15,881 bases of DNA from VRUE01 sp046733315 (GTDB lineage Bacteria; Actinomycetota; Thermoleophilia; Solirubrobacterales; 70-9): assembly GCA_046733315.1 (NCBI GenBank), contig JBKPOV010000196.1:1-15881 (forward strand), read 5' to 3'. Shown here one piece after another: positions 1-6,775 of this stretch. Position 1 is the first letter of the stretch, and each line of letters opens with the position of its first letter. A program made the translations under genes and the position numbers. A model generated the notes under the pieces. That model was not told the DNA's origin. It did not search any database and saw only the letters and a list, made by a program, of their open reading frames with translations.

Positions 1-34
1 AAATTAGTCAATAAATACTGTGGAAAACCCGCAA

Positions 35-1984
35 TTAGGCCGGTGGTGCAACGACGCAGTTGTCGGCGTCGGTGAGCTGCGGCGTTGCTTCGCTGTTGGG
101 GAAGGCTTCGAGTAGGGCGTCGGCGATCAGGCGGCCGCGGGCCGCGTAGCCTTCGGAGGTGAAGTGGATTCCGTCGGGGATGAACCAGTCGTCCTTGACG
201 TCGGCGGCCCAGTTGTAGATGCGCATGTAGGGGTAGCGGTCGCAGGCCGCGCGCAACGCTTTGTCCCAGTCGCGCATGTTCGCCGCCGCGTAGGGGCCGT
301 TGGGGACGAGTGACTTGACGTTCACCCACATCACCGGATCGTCGCCGATCGTCGACATCATCAGATCGATCCGGTCGTCGTAGGTGACGGTCGAGCCGGC
401 TGCCACGTTGGCCGCCTCGTTGGTCCCCATCGCGACCACCCAGCAGCCCTTGAAGCCTTCGTTCTTCCAGGCTTCGGCGACTTCCTGGGCGTTCGGTTCG
501 CCTTCGTAGTTCTCGTAGATCGAGCGGGCGCCGGAGACCTCGAGGTGCTGCGTAGTAGCGCCGACCCGGGCGTACTGGGCGCTGATCAGTTGGTTCGGGT
601 CGGGCAAATATTCTTCGGAGACGAGGCCCTCGGAGGTCGAGTCGCCGATGTGAACGACCCCTTCGCACCGCGTCGCCAGCGGCTGGCGCTTGACGTTCTT
701 CGCCGCAATCGTCTTCGACACCGTCGCCGAGCCGATCGCGTGCGAGCTGTTGGAGACGCCGACGCCCGCCAGGCCGGCGAGCGCGAAGGCGACGACGAGG
801 CCACCAACGCCGATCAGGGCCCAGCCCTCGCGCGGCACCCGCTCGCGCCGCCAGCCCCCCGCTTTCCACTGCGCCCAGAGCCGGCCGAGCGCCCCATGGC
901 GAATCGGATTCTCCAGGTAGCGCCAGGAGAGCTCCGCCACAGCCATGATCGCCGCCACCTGCAGGACCGCCCGCAGCAGGTCGGGACCGTGCGCGCCCTG
1001 CGGCGAGGTCAGCACGATGATCGGCAGGGTCCATAGGTAGATGCCGTAGGAGCGTTCGCCGATCCAGCGCATCGGCAAGCAGCCGACGATCGGGCCCAGC
1101 CTCGAGGCGGGATGGGCGAAGGCTGCCACCGAGAGGGCCGTGCCGACCGCCAGCAGGGGAAAGCCGCCGCGGTAGATGAAGGGCGAGAACTCGCTCGAGC
1201 GCCAAAACATCAGCCCGATCACGACCAGGCCGGCGAGCCCCGCCGCATCGATCGTCCGCCGCGCCTGCGGCGTCACTCTGGCGGTGAGGCGGCGGCTGGG
1301 CCAAACCATCGCCAGCGCCGCGCCGACCAGCAGCTCCAGGGCGCGGGTGTCGGTGCCGTAGTAGACCCGCGAGGGATCGAGCGAGGGCTTGTAGAGGACC
1401 GCCATCAGGATGCCTGAGAGGAGCGCCCCCGCCAGCGCGACGGCGGCGAGTCGGGGTCGCGGCCCGGCCTTGCGCCGCGCTTCCGGCACGAAGTGCAGCG
1501 CCGCCATCAGCAGGAAGGGCCAGACGATGTAGAACTGCTCCTCGACCGAGAGCGACCAGAGGTGGTTGAGCGGCGAGGGCGGCGCGAAGCGCGCGAAGTA
1601 GGAGACGTCGTGGAAGATCAACCACCAGTTGTTGAAGTAGCCGACGGCGCTGAGCTCGGCCATGCGGAAGTCGCCCGGCTGGTGCGGGCCGATCACGGTC
1701 ACCCAGGCCATCACCACGATCAGCATCAGGAAGAGGCCCGGCAGGAGGCGTCGGGCACGGGCCGCCCAGAAGGACTTCAGCTTGATCCCGCCGGCGTTGA
1801 CCTGGTTGAGCAGGATGTCGGTGATCAGGTAGCCGCTGAGGGTGAAGAAGACGCCGACGCCGAGCAGGCCACCTTCGGCCCAGCCGAACTGGAGGTGGTA
1901 GAGGACGACGCCGAGCACCGCGATCGCGCGCAGGCCGTCAAGGCCCCGCATGTAGCGCCGGCCGCGCTGTACTGGCTCAGGCAT
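35..1984 (-). CDS. OafA/YrhL-type membrane O-acyltransferase with C-terminal SGNH domain
   Basis: Predicted to move acyl (often acetyl) groups across the membrane onto an envelope polysaccharide, glycolipid or cell-wall sugar. The N-terminal ~360 residues form the acyltransferase-3 domain with many hydrophobic helices. It carries 'RGLDGLRAIAVLGVVLYH' with the family His at residue 30, 'HLWSLSVEEQFYIVWP' at 141-156, and 'RSYGIYLWTLPI' and 'YLENPIR' near its end. A further membrane segment lies at about 389-410. Residues ~440-625 are an SGNH domain: GDS (Ser449), GTNE (520-523) and DGIHF (Asp604, His607). This is the fused layout known for bacterial O-acetyltransferases of 600-700 aa. The start overlaps the end of the upstream SGNH hydrolase gene by 8 bases, so the two are probably co-transcribed and coupled. 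Met12 is an alternative start; neither start has a clear ribosome binding site. The acceptor substrate cannot be read from sequence. Confidence 0.93.
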   Translation of the reverse strand: MPEPVQRGRRYMRGLDGLRAIAVLGVVLYHLQFGWAEGGLLGVGVFFTLSGYLITDILLNQVNAGGIKLKSFWAARARRLLPGLFLMLIVVMAWVTVIGPHQPGDFRMAELSAVGYFNNWWLIFHDVSYFARFAPPSPLNHLWSLSVEEQFYIVWPFLLMAALHFVPEARRKAGPRPRLAAVALAGALLSGILMAVLYKPSLDPSRVYYGTDTRALELLVGAALAMVWPSRRLTARVTPQARRTIDAAGLAGLVVIGLMFWRSSEFSPFIYRGGFPLLAVGTALSVAAFAHPASRLGPIVGCLPMRWIGERSYGIYLWTLPIIVLTSPQGAHGPDLLRAVLQVAAIMAVAELSWRYLENPIRHGALGRLWAQWKAGGWRRERVPREGWALIGVGGLVVAFALAGLAGVGVSNSSHAIGSATVSKTIAAKNVKRQPLATRCEGVVHIGDSTSEGLVSEEYLPDPNQLISAQYARVGATTQHLEVSGARSIYENYEGEPNAQEVAEAWKNEGFKGCWVVAMGTNEAANVAAGSTVTYDDRIDLMMSTIGDDPVMWVNVKSLVPNGPYAAANMRDWDKALRAACDRYPYMRIYNWAADVKDDWFIPDGIHFTSEGYAARGRLIADALLEAFPNSEATPQLTDADNCVVAPPA

Positions 1985-2705
1985 CGCCGGGCAAGGGGAC
2001 CGGGAAGAGCGCCAGCGCCGCGGCGACGATCCTGTCGACCAACTCGGCCTCGCGGCGCGCCATCTTCCTGGCCGGCGGCAGATCCGGTCCGGACTCGAGC
2101 GCCGGCTTGCGCTCCGCGACAGTCGCGATGCCGAGGCATGCCTTGATCCCCTGGGCGATCAGGCGTGCGCGCAGGTCGGCCCCGGCGGCGGTCGGGTGCA
2201 GATCGTCGGCCTGCATCAGCTCGGGGTGGGTTTCCTCCGCCCCCGCCCAATCGGGCACCTGCGTGCCGGGCCGTGAAGCCGCAAAAGCCGCGACGACGTT
2301 GTTCTTGCCGGCGTTGTCGATGCCGTTGACGGTAAAGCCGTGGATAGTCGGCACCACCATGCAGCGATCGCCGACGATCTCGGCGACCTTGCTTAGGTTG
2401 CCGGCGAGGATCTCGGGATAGGCCGGGTTGTCGTTGGTGCCGGCATCGAAGACGATCACCGACTGCGACGGGTCATAGCTTTCCTGGAAGAGATCGAAGA
2501 TCTGGAAGCTGTTGTAACCGCCGACGGCGTTGACCGTCAGCGCCACGCCCGGCAGGTACTTCTGCAAGTAAGGCGAGGTCAGCTCCTCGAGGCTGTCGCC
2601 GACGACCAGCACGCCGCCGTTTCCACTCGCACTCGCCGCTGGAGCGGTGGTCAGGGCGAGAGCAAGCATCGCCGCTACGGTCGCGAGCTTGCGCACACTC
2701 GGCAT
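1977..2705 (-). CDS. Secreted SGNH/GDSL-type hydrolase
   Basis: A 242-aa protein with an N-terminal signal peptide (basic start 'MPSVRK', hydrophobic run to about residue 23, 'APAASASG' cleavage region). An SGNH fold follows: block I 'VVGDSLEE' just after the signal peptide, block III 'GTND', and block V 'DDLHPTAAG' with the Asp-x-x-His dyad. The family hydrolyses esters, commonly acetyl groups on carbohydrates, outside the membrane. It lies directly upstream of, and overlaps, an acyltransferase that has its own SGNH domain, so both probably act on the same envelope glycan. A longer open frame reaches 2882, but that extension is antisense to the divergent lipoprotein gene and would bury the signal peptide, so I start at 2705. 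There is no Shine-Dalgarno sequence; a -10-like TAGAAA lies 8 bases upstream, which suggests a leaderless mRNA. The ~50 residues after the SGNH core are unassigned. Confidence 0.88.
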   Translation of the reverse strand: MPSVRKLATVAAMLALALTTAPAASASGNGGVLVVGDSLEELTSPYLQKYLPGVALTVNAVGGYNSFQIFDLFQESYDPSQSVIVFDAGTNDNPAYPEILAGNLSKVAEIVGDRCMVVPTIHGFTVNGIDNAGKNNVVAAFAASRPGTQVPDWAGAEETHPELMQADDLHPTAAGADLRARLIAQGIKACLGIATVAERKPALESGPDLPPARKMARREAELVDRIVAAALALFPVPLPGDA

Positions 2706-2729
2706 CCGGGGAATTTCTACACTAAGCCG
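2706..2729. promoter_or_regulatory. 24-bp divergent promoter region, probably leaderless on both sides
   Basis: Only 24 bases separate the ATG codons of the SGNH hydrolase (minus) and the lipoprotein (plus). Neither gene has a Shine-Dalgarno sequence. On the plus strand TACACT (2718-2723) ends 6 bases before the ATG at 2730. On the minus strand TAGAAA (2719-2714) ends 8 bases before the ATG at 2705. That spacing puts +1 at or next to each start codon, as in actinobacterial leaderless genes. I see no convincing -35 on either strand. The transcription starts are inferred. Confidence 0.45.
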
Positions 2730-3251
2730 ATGCGGCTCAGCGCGGCGGCGACAGTCGGCATCCTGCTGAGCCTGGCGCTGACCTTCAGCTCCTGCGGTGA
2801 GGACGGGACCAGCGCCGCCGATCCGGCAGGCACCGTCAGCACCACGGATACCGGCAGCGAGGATCTCAGCACGACGTCCCAAACCAAGCCGGCCATCAAC
2901 CCCTGCCGGCTCCGGCTGGGTGGGTTCATCGGCTCGATGGCCAGGCTTCGCGACGACCTGGCGCGAGGGCTGAGCTATGAGGACTACCTGCCCAGGGTGA
3001 GGAGCACGCGCACTGTCTACGCGCGCATTCGCGCTGGCAAGCTGACCGCGCCGTGCCTACTCGCGAGCGGCGGCCCCAGCGAGCAGGCCTTCAACCTCTA
3101 CATCGACGCCGCCAACGCCTGGGGCGACTGCCTCGCCACCGTGACCTGCAGTACCCGCTCGATCGAAGCGAAGCTGCAGCGCAAGTGGGCGCTTGCATCT
3201 CACCAGCTCGCTGTCGCCGAACGGGGCCTGCGCGTGGTCAGCCGCGGCTAA
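2730..3251 (+). CDS. Small predicted lipoprotein, function unknown
   Basis: A 173-aa protein with a lipoprotein-type signal peptide: 'MRLSAAATVGILLSLALTFSSC', with Cys22 as likely lipidation site. The lipobox 'FSSC' is slightly non-standard. A Ser/Thr/Asp-rich linker (residues 23-55) typical of surface lipoproteins follows, then a mostly helical domain (56-173) with four cysteines at 59, 109, 134 and 140 that could form two disulfides. I recognise no enzyme motif. It diverges from the SGNH hydrolase and acyltransferase pair across 24 bp, so a shared envelope role is plausible but unproven. Its TAA stop shares four bases (CTAA, 3248-3251) with the TAG stop of the convergent methyltransferase, leaving no room for a terminator between them. 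The start is supported by the signal peptide and the -10-like TACACT. Confidence 0.8.
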   Translation: MRLSAAATVGILLSLALTFSSCGEDGTSAADPAGTVSTTDTGSEDLSTTSQTKPAINPCRLRLGGFIGSMARLRDDLARGLSYEDYLPRVRSTRTVYARIRAGKLTAPCLLASGGPSEQAFNLYIDAANAWGDCLATVTCSTRSIEAKLQRKWALASHQLAVAERGLRVVSRG

Positions 3252-4057
3252 GAGCCGGCGCTGCGGGCGACGTAGATCGCCTTGGTGTGGGTGGATTCGT
3301 CTAGCGGTTGGCGCGGGATGCCATCGAGGCCGTGACCGTAGACGTCGAGGCACTCCAGGCCGGCTTCCTGCAGCGCCGCCAGCACCTCCGCTTCGGGGAA
3401 ATGTCGCTGGCGATGGACCAGTACCGGGGCCTCGACGTCCACTGGCTCTCCCTCCTCCGGCAGGACTTCCAGTCGCGATTCGCAGATCGAGCCCGGCGCC
3501 ACGTCGGGCGTTGCCAGCCCGCGCCAGACGAGCCGCCGCTCGCCGCGCTCGACCACCTCGGTTTCGGCGAAGAAGGTGCGGTAGGCCGGCAAGGCGTTGA
3601 CGTCGAAGAGGAGCAGCCCGGTGGGTGCCAGGTTGGCGCGCATCCCCGCCAGCGCCCGCTCCATTTCCTCCGGGCTGAGCAAGTAATTGATCGCGTCATC
3701 GAGGGCCCAGACCAGGTCGAACTCGCCGAAGTCGGGCAACTCGAGCATGTCGGCGACAGCGAGCTCCACCCTCTCGCCGACCTTCTCGCGGGCCAGCTCG
3801 AGCATCGCCGGTGAGATGTCACAGGCGGTCACCTCCCAGCCCCGTGGCAACATCTCCAAGAAGCTCTTGCCGGTGCCGCAGCCGACGTCGAGCAGCCGCG
3901 TGCCCTGCAAGCCGCGCCGCTGGAGCAGCTTCAGCAGGTCGGCGATCCAGAGGTCGTATTCGTGGTGAGCGGTGAAATCGTCATACACGGGCGCCATCGC
4001 CTCATAGGTCCGCTGTGCCCACTCCCCGCCCGTTCCCTCCAGCGCCGTAACCAGCAT
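3248..4057 (-). CDS. Class I SAM-dependent methyltransferase
   Basis: A 269-aa cytoplasmic protein with a Rossmann-fold methyltransferase core. Motif I 'LLDVGCGTGKSF' lies at residues 55-66 and the acidic SAM-ribose residue is Asp80 in 'ACDIS'. 'VADMLELPDFGEFDLVWALDDAINYL' region (about 101-126) covers motifs II/III, and 'GLLLFDVNAL' at 147-156 closes the core. The N-terminal 'YEAMAPVYDDFTAHHEYDLWIADLL' region is typical of the UbiE/ubiquinone-type and small-molecule methyltransferase group. A C-terminal beta-rich half contains 'PVLVHRQRHF' and 'GIPRQPLDESTHTKAIYVARS'. Its substrate cannot be assigned. It diverges from the sigma-factor gene over about 100 AT-richer bases and meets the lipoprotein gene stop to stop. 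No good ribosome binding site precedes the chosen ATG. Confidence 0.88.
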   Translation of the reverse strand: MLVTALEGTGGEWAQRTYEAMAPVYDDFTAHHEYDLWIADLLKLLQRRGLQGTRLLDVGCGTGKSFLEMLPRGWEVTACDISPAMLELAREKVGERVELAVADMLELPDFGEFDLVWALDDAINYLLSPEEMERALAGMRANLAPTGLLLFDVNALPAYRTFFAETEVVERGERRLVWRGLATPDVAPGSICESRLEVLPEEGEPVDVEAPVLVHRQRHFPEAEVLAALQEAGLECLDVYGHGLDGIPRQPLDESTHTKAIYVARSAGS

Positions 4058-4217
4058 GGAAGAGAGACCTGATCCATGATCAAAAAAGTTTCAGCACTAA
4101 ATTTCACCCGTTTGGTTTTAGAAGTAGTACGGTCGAGCAATCAACGTTTCGATCATTAAAGAATCTGATCCGGGTGATGGTTGGGAGTGGGATGAGGCGC
4201 GCCGTTTTTGCCTGCGG
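4058..4217. promoter_or_regulatory. AT-rich divergent region between methyltransferase and sigma-factor genes
   Basis: This spacer is clearly more AT-rich than the flanking genes between about 4075 and 4165 and must hold the promoters for both directions. CTGATCC occurs twice as a direct repeat (4069-4075 and 4165-4171), one copy near each gene. I cannot pick a -35/-10 pair with confidence. The right part (about 4155-4217) is probably the true N-terminal coding sequence of the sigma factor. Confidence 0.35.
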
Positions 4218-4661
4218 ATGGCCTATCACTACGCGAGCAACCCCAACGAAGCGGAAGACATCGCCCAAGATGCCCTGCTTCGCGCCTGGCGCCGGCGCTC
4301 AACCCTTCGCGACGGCGCCAGGCGCAAGGAGTGGCTGGGGACGATTGTCCGCAACGAGGCCTTTCGCCAGCATGCCCGCCTGCGTCCCGACCCGGTTGAC
4401 ACGGCCGAGGACTGGGAGGGCGCCGAGGACGAGCAGATCATCTCGACGGTCGAGCGCGCTGACCTTCACGCCGCGCTCATGCGGCTCAGTGCGCGCGATC
4501 GCAAGCTGATCGAACTCCGCTATCAGGAGGACCTGACTCAGGAGGCGATCGCCCGCCGGCTGGGGATACCCAACGGCACCGTCAAGGTCCGCCTCCATCG
4601 CGTCCGCCACCGGCTGCGCAAGGAGATGGACGCGGCGGCCGTAGACGCGGCGGCCGCGTAG
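4218..4661 (+). CDS. ECF-like sigma-70 family RNA polymerase sigma factor (start uncertain)
   Basis: Directs RNA polymerase to a specific promoter set. From the ATG used here there are 147 residues. Region 2 contains 'EAEDIAQDALLRAW' (11-24) and 'KEWLGTIVRNEAFR' (37-50). After a short acidic linker, region 4 has the helix-turn-helix 'LTQEAIARRLGIPNGTVKVR' (106-125) and a basic end 'HRVRHRLRKEM'. There is no SnoaL-like C-terminal extension and no anti-sigma gene next door. The frame stays open upstream to a TAG at 4125, and that stretch reads 'GWEWDEARRFCLR' right before Met1, which looks like the missing start of region 2.1. No ATG, GTG or TTG lies in that extension; ATT at 4155 is the nearest near-cognate codon. 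The 3' end carries a tandem 15-bp repeat encoding Ala/Asp. It is convergent with the TetR gene, with 3 bases between stops. Confidence 0.85.
   Translation: MAYHYASNPNEAEDIAQDALLRAWRRRSTLRDGARRKEWLGTIVRNEAFRQHARLRPDPVDTAEDWEGAEDEQIISTVERADLHAALMRLSARDRKLIELRYQEDLTQEAIARRLGIPNGTVKVRLHRVRHRLRKEMDAAAVDAAAA
4629..4658 (+). repeat. Tandem ~15-bp repeat at the 3' end of the sigma-factor gene
   Basis: GACGCGGCGGCC occurs twice in a row (4629-4640 and 4644-4655), encoding the terminal 'MDAAAVDAAAA' of the sigma factor. It is a small low-complexity duplication without a predicted role. Confidence 0.7.
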
Positions 4662-4664
4662 GAC

Positions 4665-5315
4665 TCAGCTCATCGCGGCGACGCGACGCATCTCCTCGGC
4701 CGCGGCGCGGGGACCGATGTAGGGGACGAGCATCGCGAAGAGCAGATCCGGCAGCAGCGCCGGCAGCTGCGCCGCCCGGCCCGCCAGCAGCTCGTCGAAG
4801 ATCAGCCCGGAGACCGCTCCGGCCGACATCAGCGAGATGTTCTCCGGCAGCTCTCGCCCGTCGGAGAGCTCGCGACCGCCCTCGAGGTACTGGGTGAAGC
4901 GAGCGACGGCGTCCCAGTGCAACTGGCGGGCGTCGGCGCCGGCGGCGGCGACCTCGACCACCGCGGTGCGGGCTAGCTCAGGGTCGAGGGCGAAGAGTTT
5001 GACAATGGTCGCGAGGCCGTTCTCGACCCGCTGCAGCCAGGACTCGGCGCCGTCGCAGTTGGAGGTGACCTCGGCGAATACCTGCTCGACCAGCATCTCG
5101 TAGGCGGCCAGGAAGCATTCGTGCTTGTCCTCGAAGTGTTTGTAGAAGGTAGTGCGGGAGGTGCCCGCCTCCTCGATCACGTCCGCGACCGAGGTCTCCT
5201 TGTATCCCTTGCTGCCGACCACGCGGATCATTGCCGCCAAGATGAGGTCACGCCGCGATTCGGATGCCATCAGCCCGTCCCAGGTAGGTTGAAAACTCCG
5301 GAGTACCTTCATCAT
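4665..5315 (-). CDS. TetR family transcriptional regulator (paralogue 1 of 3)
   Basis: A 216-aa DNA-binding repressor-type protein. The TetR_N helix-turn-helix is 'TSVADVIEEAGTSRTTFYKH' (41-60), followed by 'FEDKHECFLAAYEMLV'. The C-terminal ligand/dimer domain ends with 'LLFAMLVPYIGPRAAAEEM', a signature shared in position and wording with the next two genes. Met16 ('MASESRRDLI') is an alternative start; I keep the upstream ATG because a -10-like TACACC lies 8 bases before it and the 18-bp putative operator overlaps that element. There is no Shine-Dalgarno sequence, so a leaderless mRNA is likely. Only 23 bases separate it from the preceding TetR gene, so it may be read both from its own promoter and from the upstream pair. 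The inducer is unknown. Confidence 0.88.
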   Translation of the reverse strand: MMKVLRSFQPTWDGLMASESRRDLILAAMIRVVGSKGYKETSVADVIEEAGTSRTTFYKHFEDKHECFLAAYEMLVEQVFAEVTSNCDGAESWLQRVENGLATIVKLFALDPELARTAVVEVAAAGADARQLHWDAVARFTQYLEGGRELSDGRELPENISLMSAGAVSGLIFDELLAGRAAQLPALLPDLLFAMLVPYIGPRAAAEEMRRVAAMS

Positions 5316-5323
5316 AGCGGCTC

Positions 5324-5341
5324 GGTGTACGTAAGCGTTTA
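5324..5341 (-). promoter_or_regulatory. Putative TetR operator TAAACGC-N4-GTACACC at the paralogue 1 promoter
   Basis: Read on the minus strand, this 18-mer is TAAACGCTTACGTACACC. It matches 14 of 18 bases of a site at 6787-6804: both 7-base ends are identical and only the 4-base core differs. Its TACACC end lies 8 bases before the ATG at 5315, where a leaderless -10 would be, and its other end overlaps the stop codon of TetR paralogue 2. This placement suits repression of paralogue 1. Confidence 0.5.
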
Positions 5342-6013
5342 TCTTGTCTTTTCGCCCACCTCCCTGGCAGCCGCGGCTGGTCCGATATAGGGGACCAGCG
5401 TGGCAAAAAGGACCTCTGAAAGCAAACCCGGCAGATACTCCGCCCGTCCCTCAGTGACCTCGTCTGAGATCAGGCCGGCGACGGCGCCAATCGCCATCCG
5501 AGAGGTGTTTGCGGGCAGGCTGCGGCCGCCCGGGGCGAAGTCGCGTCCCTCCTCGAAGAAGGGGGTGAGCCGCTGCAGCGCCGCGCGGTAGCGGCGCTGT
5601 GCCGCGGGGCCGGCAGAGCCGACGTTGACCAGTGCAAGGCGGGCGACCTCGGGCTCCTCTGCAAGCGCCTCGAGCAGGGCCGCAAGCCCGGCACGGGCCC
5701 GCTGCGGCCAGCCCTCCTCGGCCTCATAGGCGAGCGCGATCCGGCGCACCAGCGCATCGATCAGACCGTCGTAGGCGGCGAGGAAGCAGCCTTCCTTGTC
5801 CTCGAACATCGCGTAGAAGGTCGTGCGGGAGATCCCCGCCTCGCCGGTGAGGTCGGCGACCGTCGTCGCCGCGTAGCCCTTCTCCGCGGCGACGCGGATC
5901 GCCGCTTCCAGCAGGCGCTCGCGCTGGGAGCGGGCGATCACCTCGGGGGGGAGACGGTGGCGTCCGCGCGGTGGCCGCCACCGCTCCCGTTTCTGCCCCC
6001 GCGCCGCTGACAC
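5339..6013 (-). CDS. TetR family transcriptional regulator (paralogue 2 of 3)
   Basis: A 224-aa regulator with a GTG start. An unusually basic N-terminal arm (residues 1-34, rich in Arg, with 'RWRPPRGRHR') precedes the TetR helix-turn-helix 'TTVADLTGEAGISRTTFYAM' (50-69) and 'FEDKEGCFLAAYDGLID'. The C-terminal domain ends with 'VLFATLVPYIGPAAAAREV', nearly the same as paralogue 1. The GTG is 3 bases after the stop of paralogue 3, so the two form one transcription unit and are likely coupled. The basic arm may add minor-groove DNA contacts, as in other TetR proteins with N-terminal extensions (inference). The inducer is unknown. Confidence 0.87.
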   Translation of the reverse strand: MSAARGQKRERWRPPRGRHRLPPEVIARSQRERLLEAAIRVAAEKGYAATTVADLTGEAGISRTTFYAMFEDKEGCFLAAYDGLIDALVRRIALAYEAEEGWPQRARAGLAALLEALAEEPEVARLALVNVGSAGPAAQRRYRAALQRLTPFFEEGRDFAPGGRSLPANTSRMAIGAVAGLISDEVTEGRAEYLPGLLSEVLFATLVPYIGPAAAAREVGEKTR

Positions 6014-6016
6014 GCC

Positions 6017-6775
6017 TCAGCCGTCCGCGGGCACAGCTGCCTTCTCGGCCTCGCGCGCCTGCCGCAGCGCCTCCTCGGTGCCGAGATAGGGGACCGTCGT
6101 GATGTAGACGACGTCAGGAAGAAGCTCACGCAGGCGAGCCGTGTTGCCGGCCAGGATCTGGCCGACGATCAGCGACTCGGCGGCTGAGAGCGCGGCGCGG
6201 CCAGCGCTCGATGGGATCGCCTCTTCCTCGACTGGGTCATCGCGGCCGCGTTCGAGCACCGACTGCAGGACGCGCTTGCCGGAGGCGTAGAGCTCGAAGG
6301 CACGCTCGCCGGAGGCAGGCGCCTCGACCAGGGCCATGCGGGCGAAGGTCGGCCGGCTGGCGAGCAGGTCGAGGAAGGCGGCCGCCGCGTCGCGGACCAT
6401 CGTCGCCCAGGGCTTGTCAGGGGAGTAGACGGCGACGATGCGACCCATTGCGTCGGCCAGGGCAACCTCCATCGAGGCGTGGAAGCAGTCCTCCTTGTCT
6501 TTGAAGAGCTCGTAGAAGGTCGCGCGTGAGACGCCGGCGCCCTCGCAGACGTCGGCGATCGTGGTCGCGCCGTAGCCTTTCTTGGCACAGCTGCGCGCCA
6601 TCGCGTTGAGCAGCCTTTCCCGCTGGGAGTGCTCGATCAGCGGCTCGGAAAGACTGTCGAGCCCTGCTGGCAGCCGCTCCTGCTCCAGTGTGGCGCCGAG
6701 GTCGTCAGCTGGCGCTGGAGCGGGGTTTCCGGAGCTTGAGGAGGTCGGTGGCACGTCGGAATCCTGGGTAGACAA
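6017..6775 (-). CDS. TetR family transcriptional regulator (paralogue 3 of 3), TTG start
   Basis: A 252-aa regulator. Residues 1-45 are a low-complexity Ser/Pro/Ala/Asp-rich leader of the kind seldom conserved in TetR proteins. The helix-turn-helix is 'TTIADVCEGAGVSRATFYEL' (71-90), followed by 'FKDKEDCFHASMEVALADAM'. The C-terminal domain ends with 'VVYITTVPYLGTEEALRQA', a more diverged form of the signature in paralogues 1 and 2. The longest frame uses TTG; a GTG at 6754 is an alternative, and the exact start is uncertain. A -10-like TACAAT (6800-6795, minus strand) followed by an inverted repeat at 6777-6794 supports transcription starting just upstream. The gene diverges from the S51 pair and is first in a run with paralogue 2. 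Confidence 0.85.
   Translation of the reverse strand: MSTQDSDVPPTSSSSGNPAPAPADDLGATLEQERLPAGLDSLSEPLIEHSQRERLLNAMARSCAKKGYGATTIADVCEGAGVSRATFYELFKDKEDCFHASMEVALADAMGRIVAVYSPDKPWATMVRDAAAAFLDLLASRPTFARMALVEAPASGERAFELYASGKRVLQSVLERGRDDPVEEEAIPSSAGRAALSAAESLIVGQILAGNTARLRELLPDVVYITTVPYLGTEEALRQAREAEKAAVPADG

Noticed and set aside
1..34. AT-rich left edge as a terminator for the acyltransferase gene
   Set aside because: No hairpin is visible in these 34 bases, and the sequence is cut off at the edge.
2706..2882. N-terminal extension of the SGNH hydrolase to 2882
   Set aside because: It is antisense to the lipoprotein signal peptide and would place 59 residues before an obvious signal peptide.
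4174..4509. Alternative frame starting before the sigma factor, suggesting a frameshift
   Set aside because: The frame at 4174 gives no sigma-like text, whereas the frame of the ATG at 4218 continues upstream with sigma-like residues, so no frameshift is needed.
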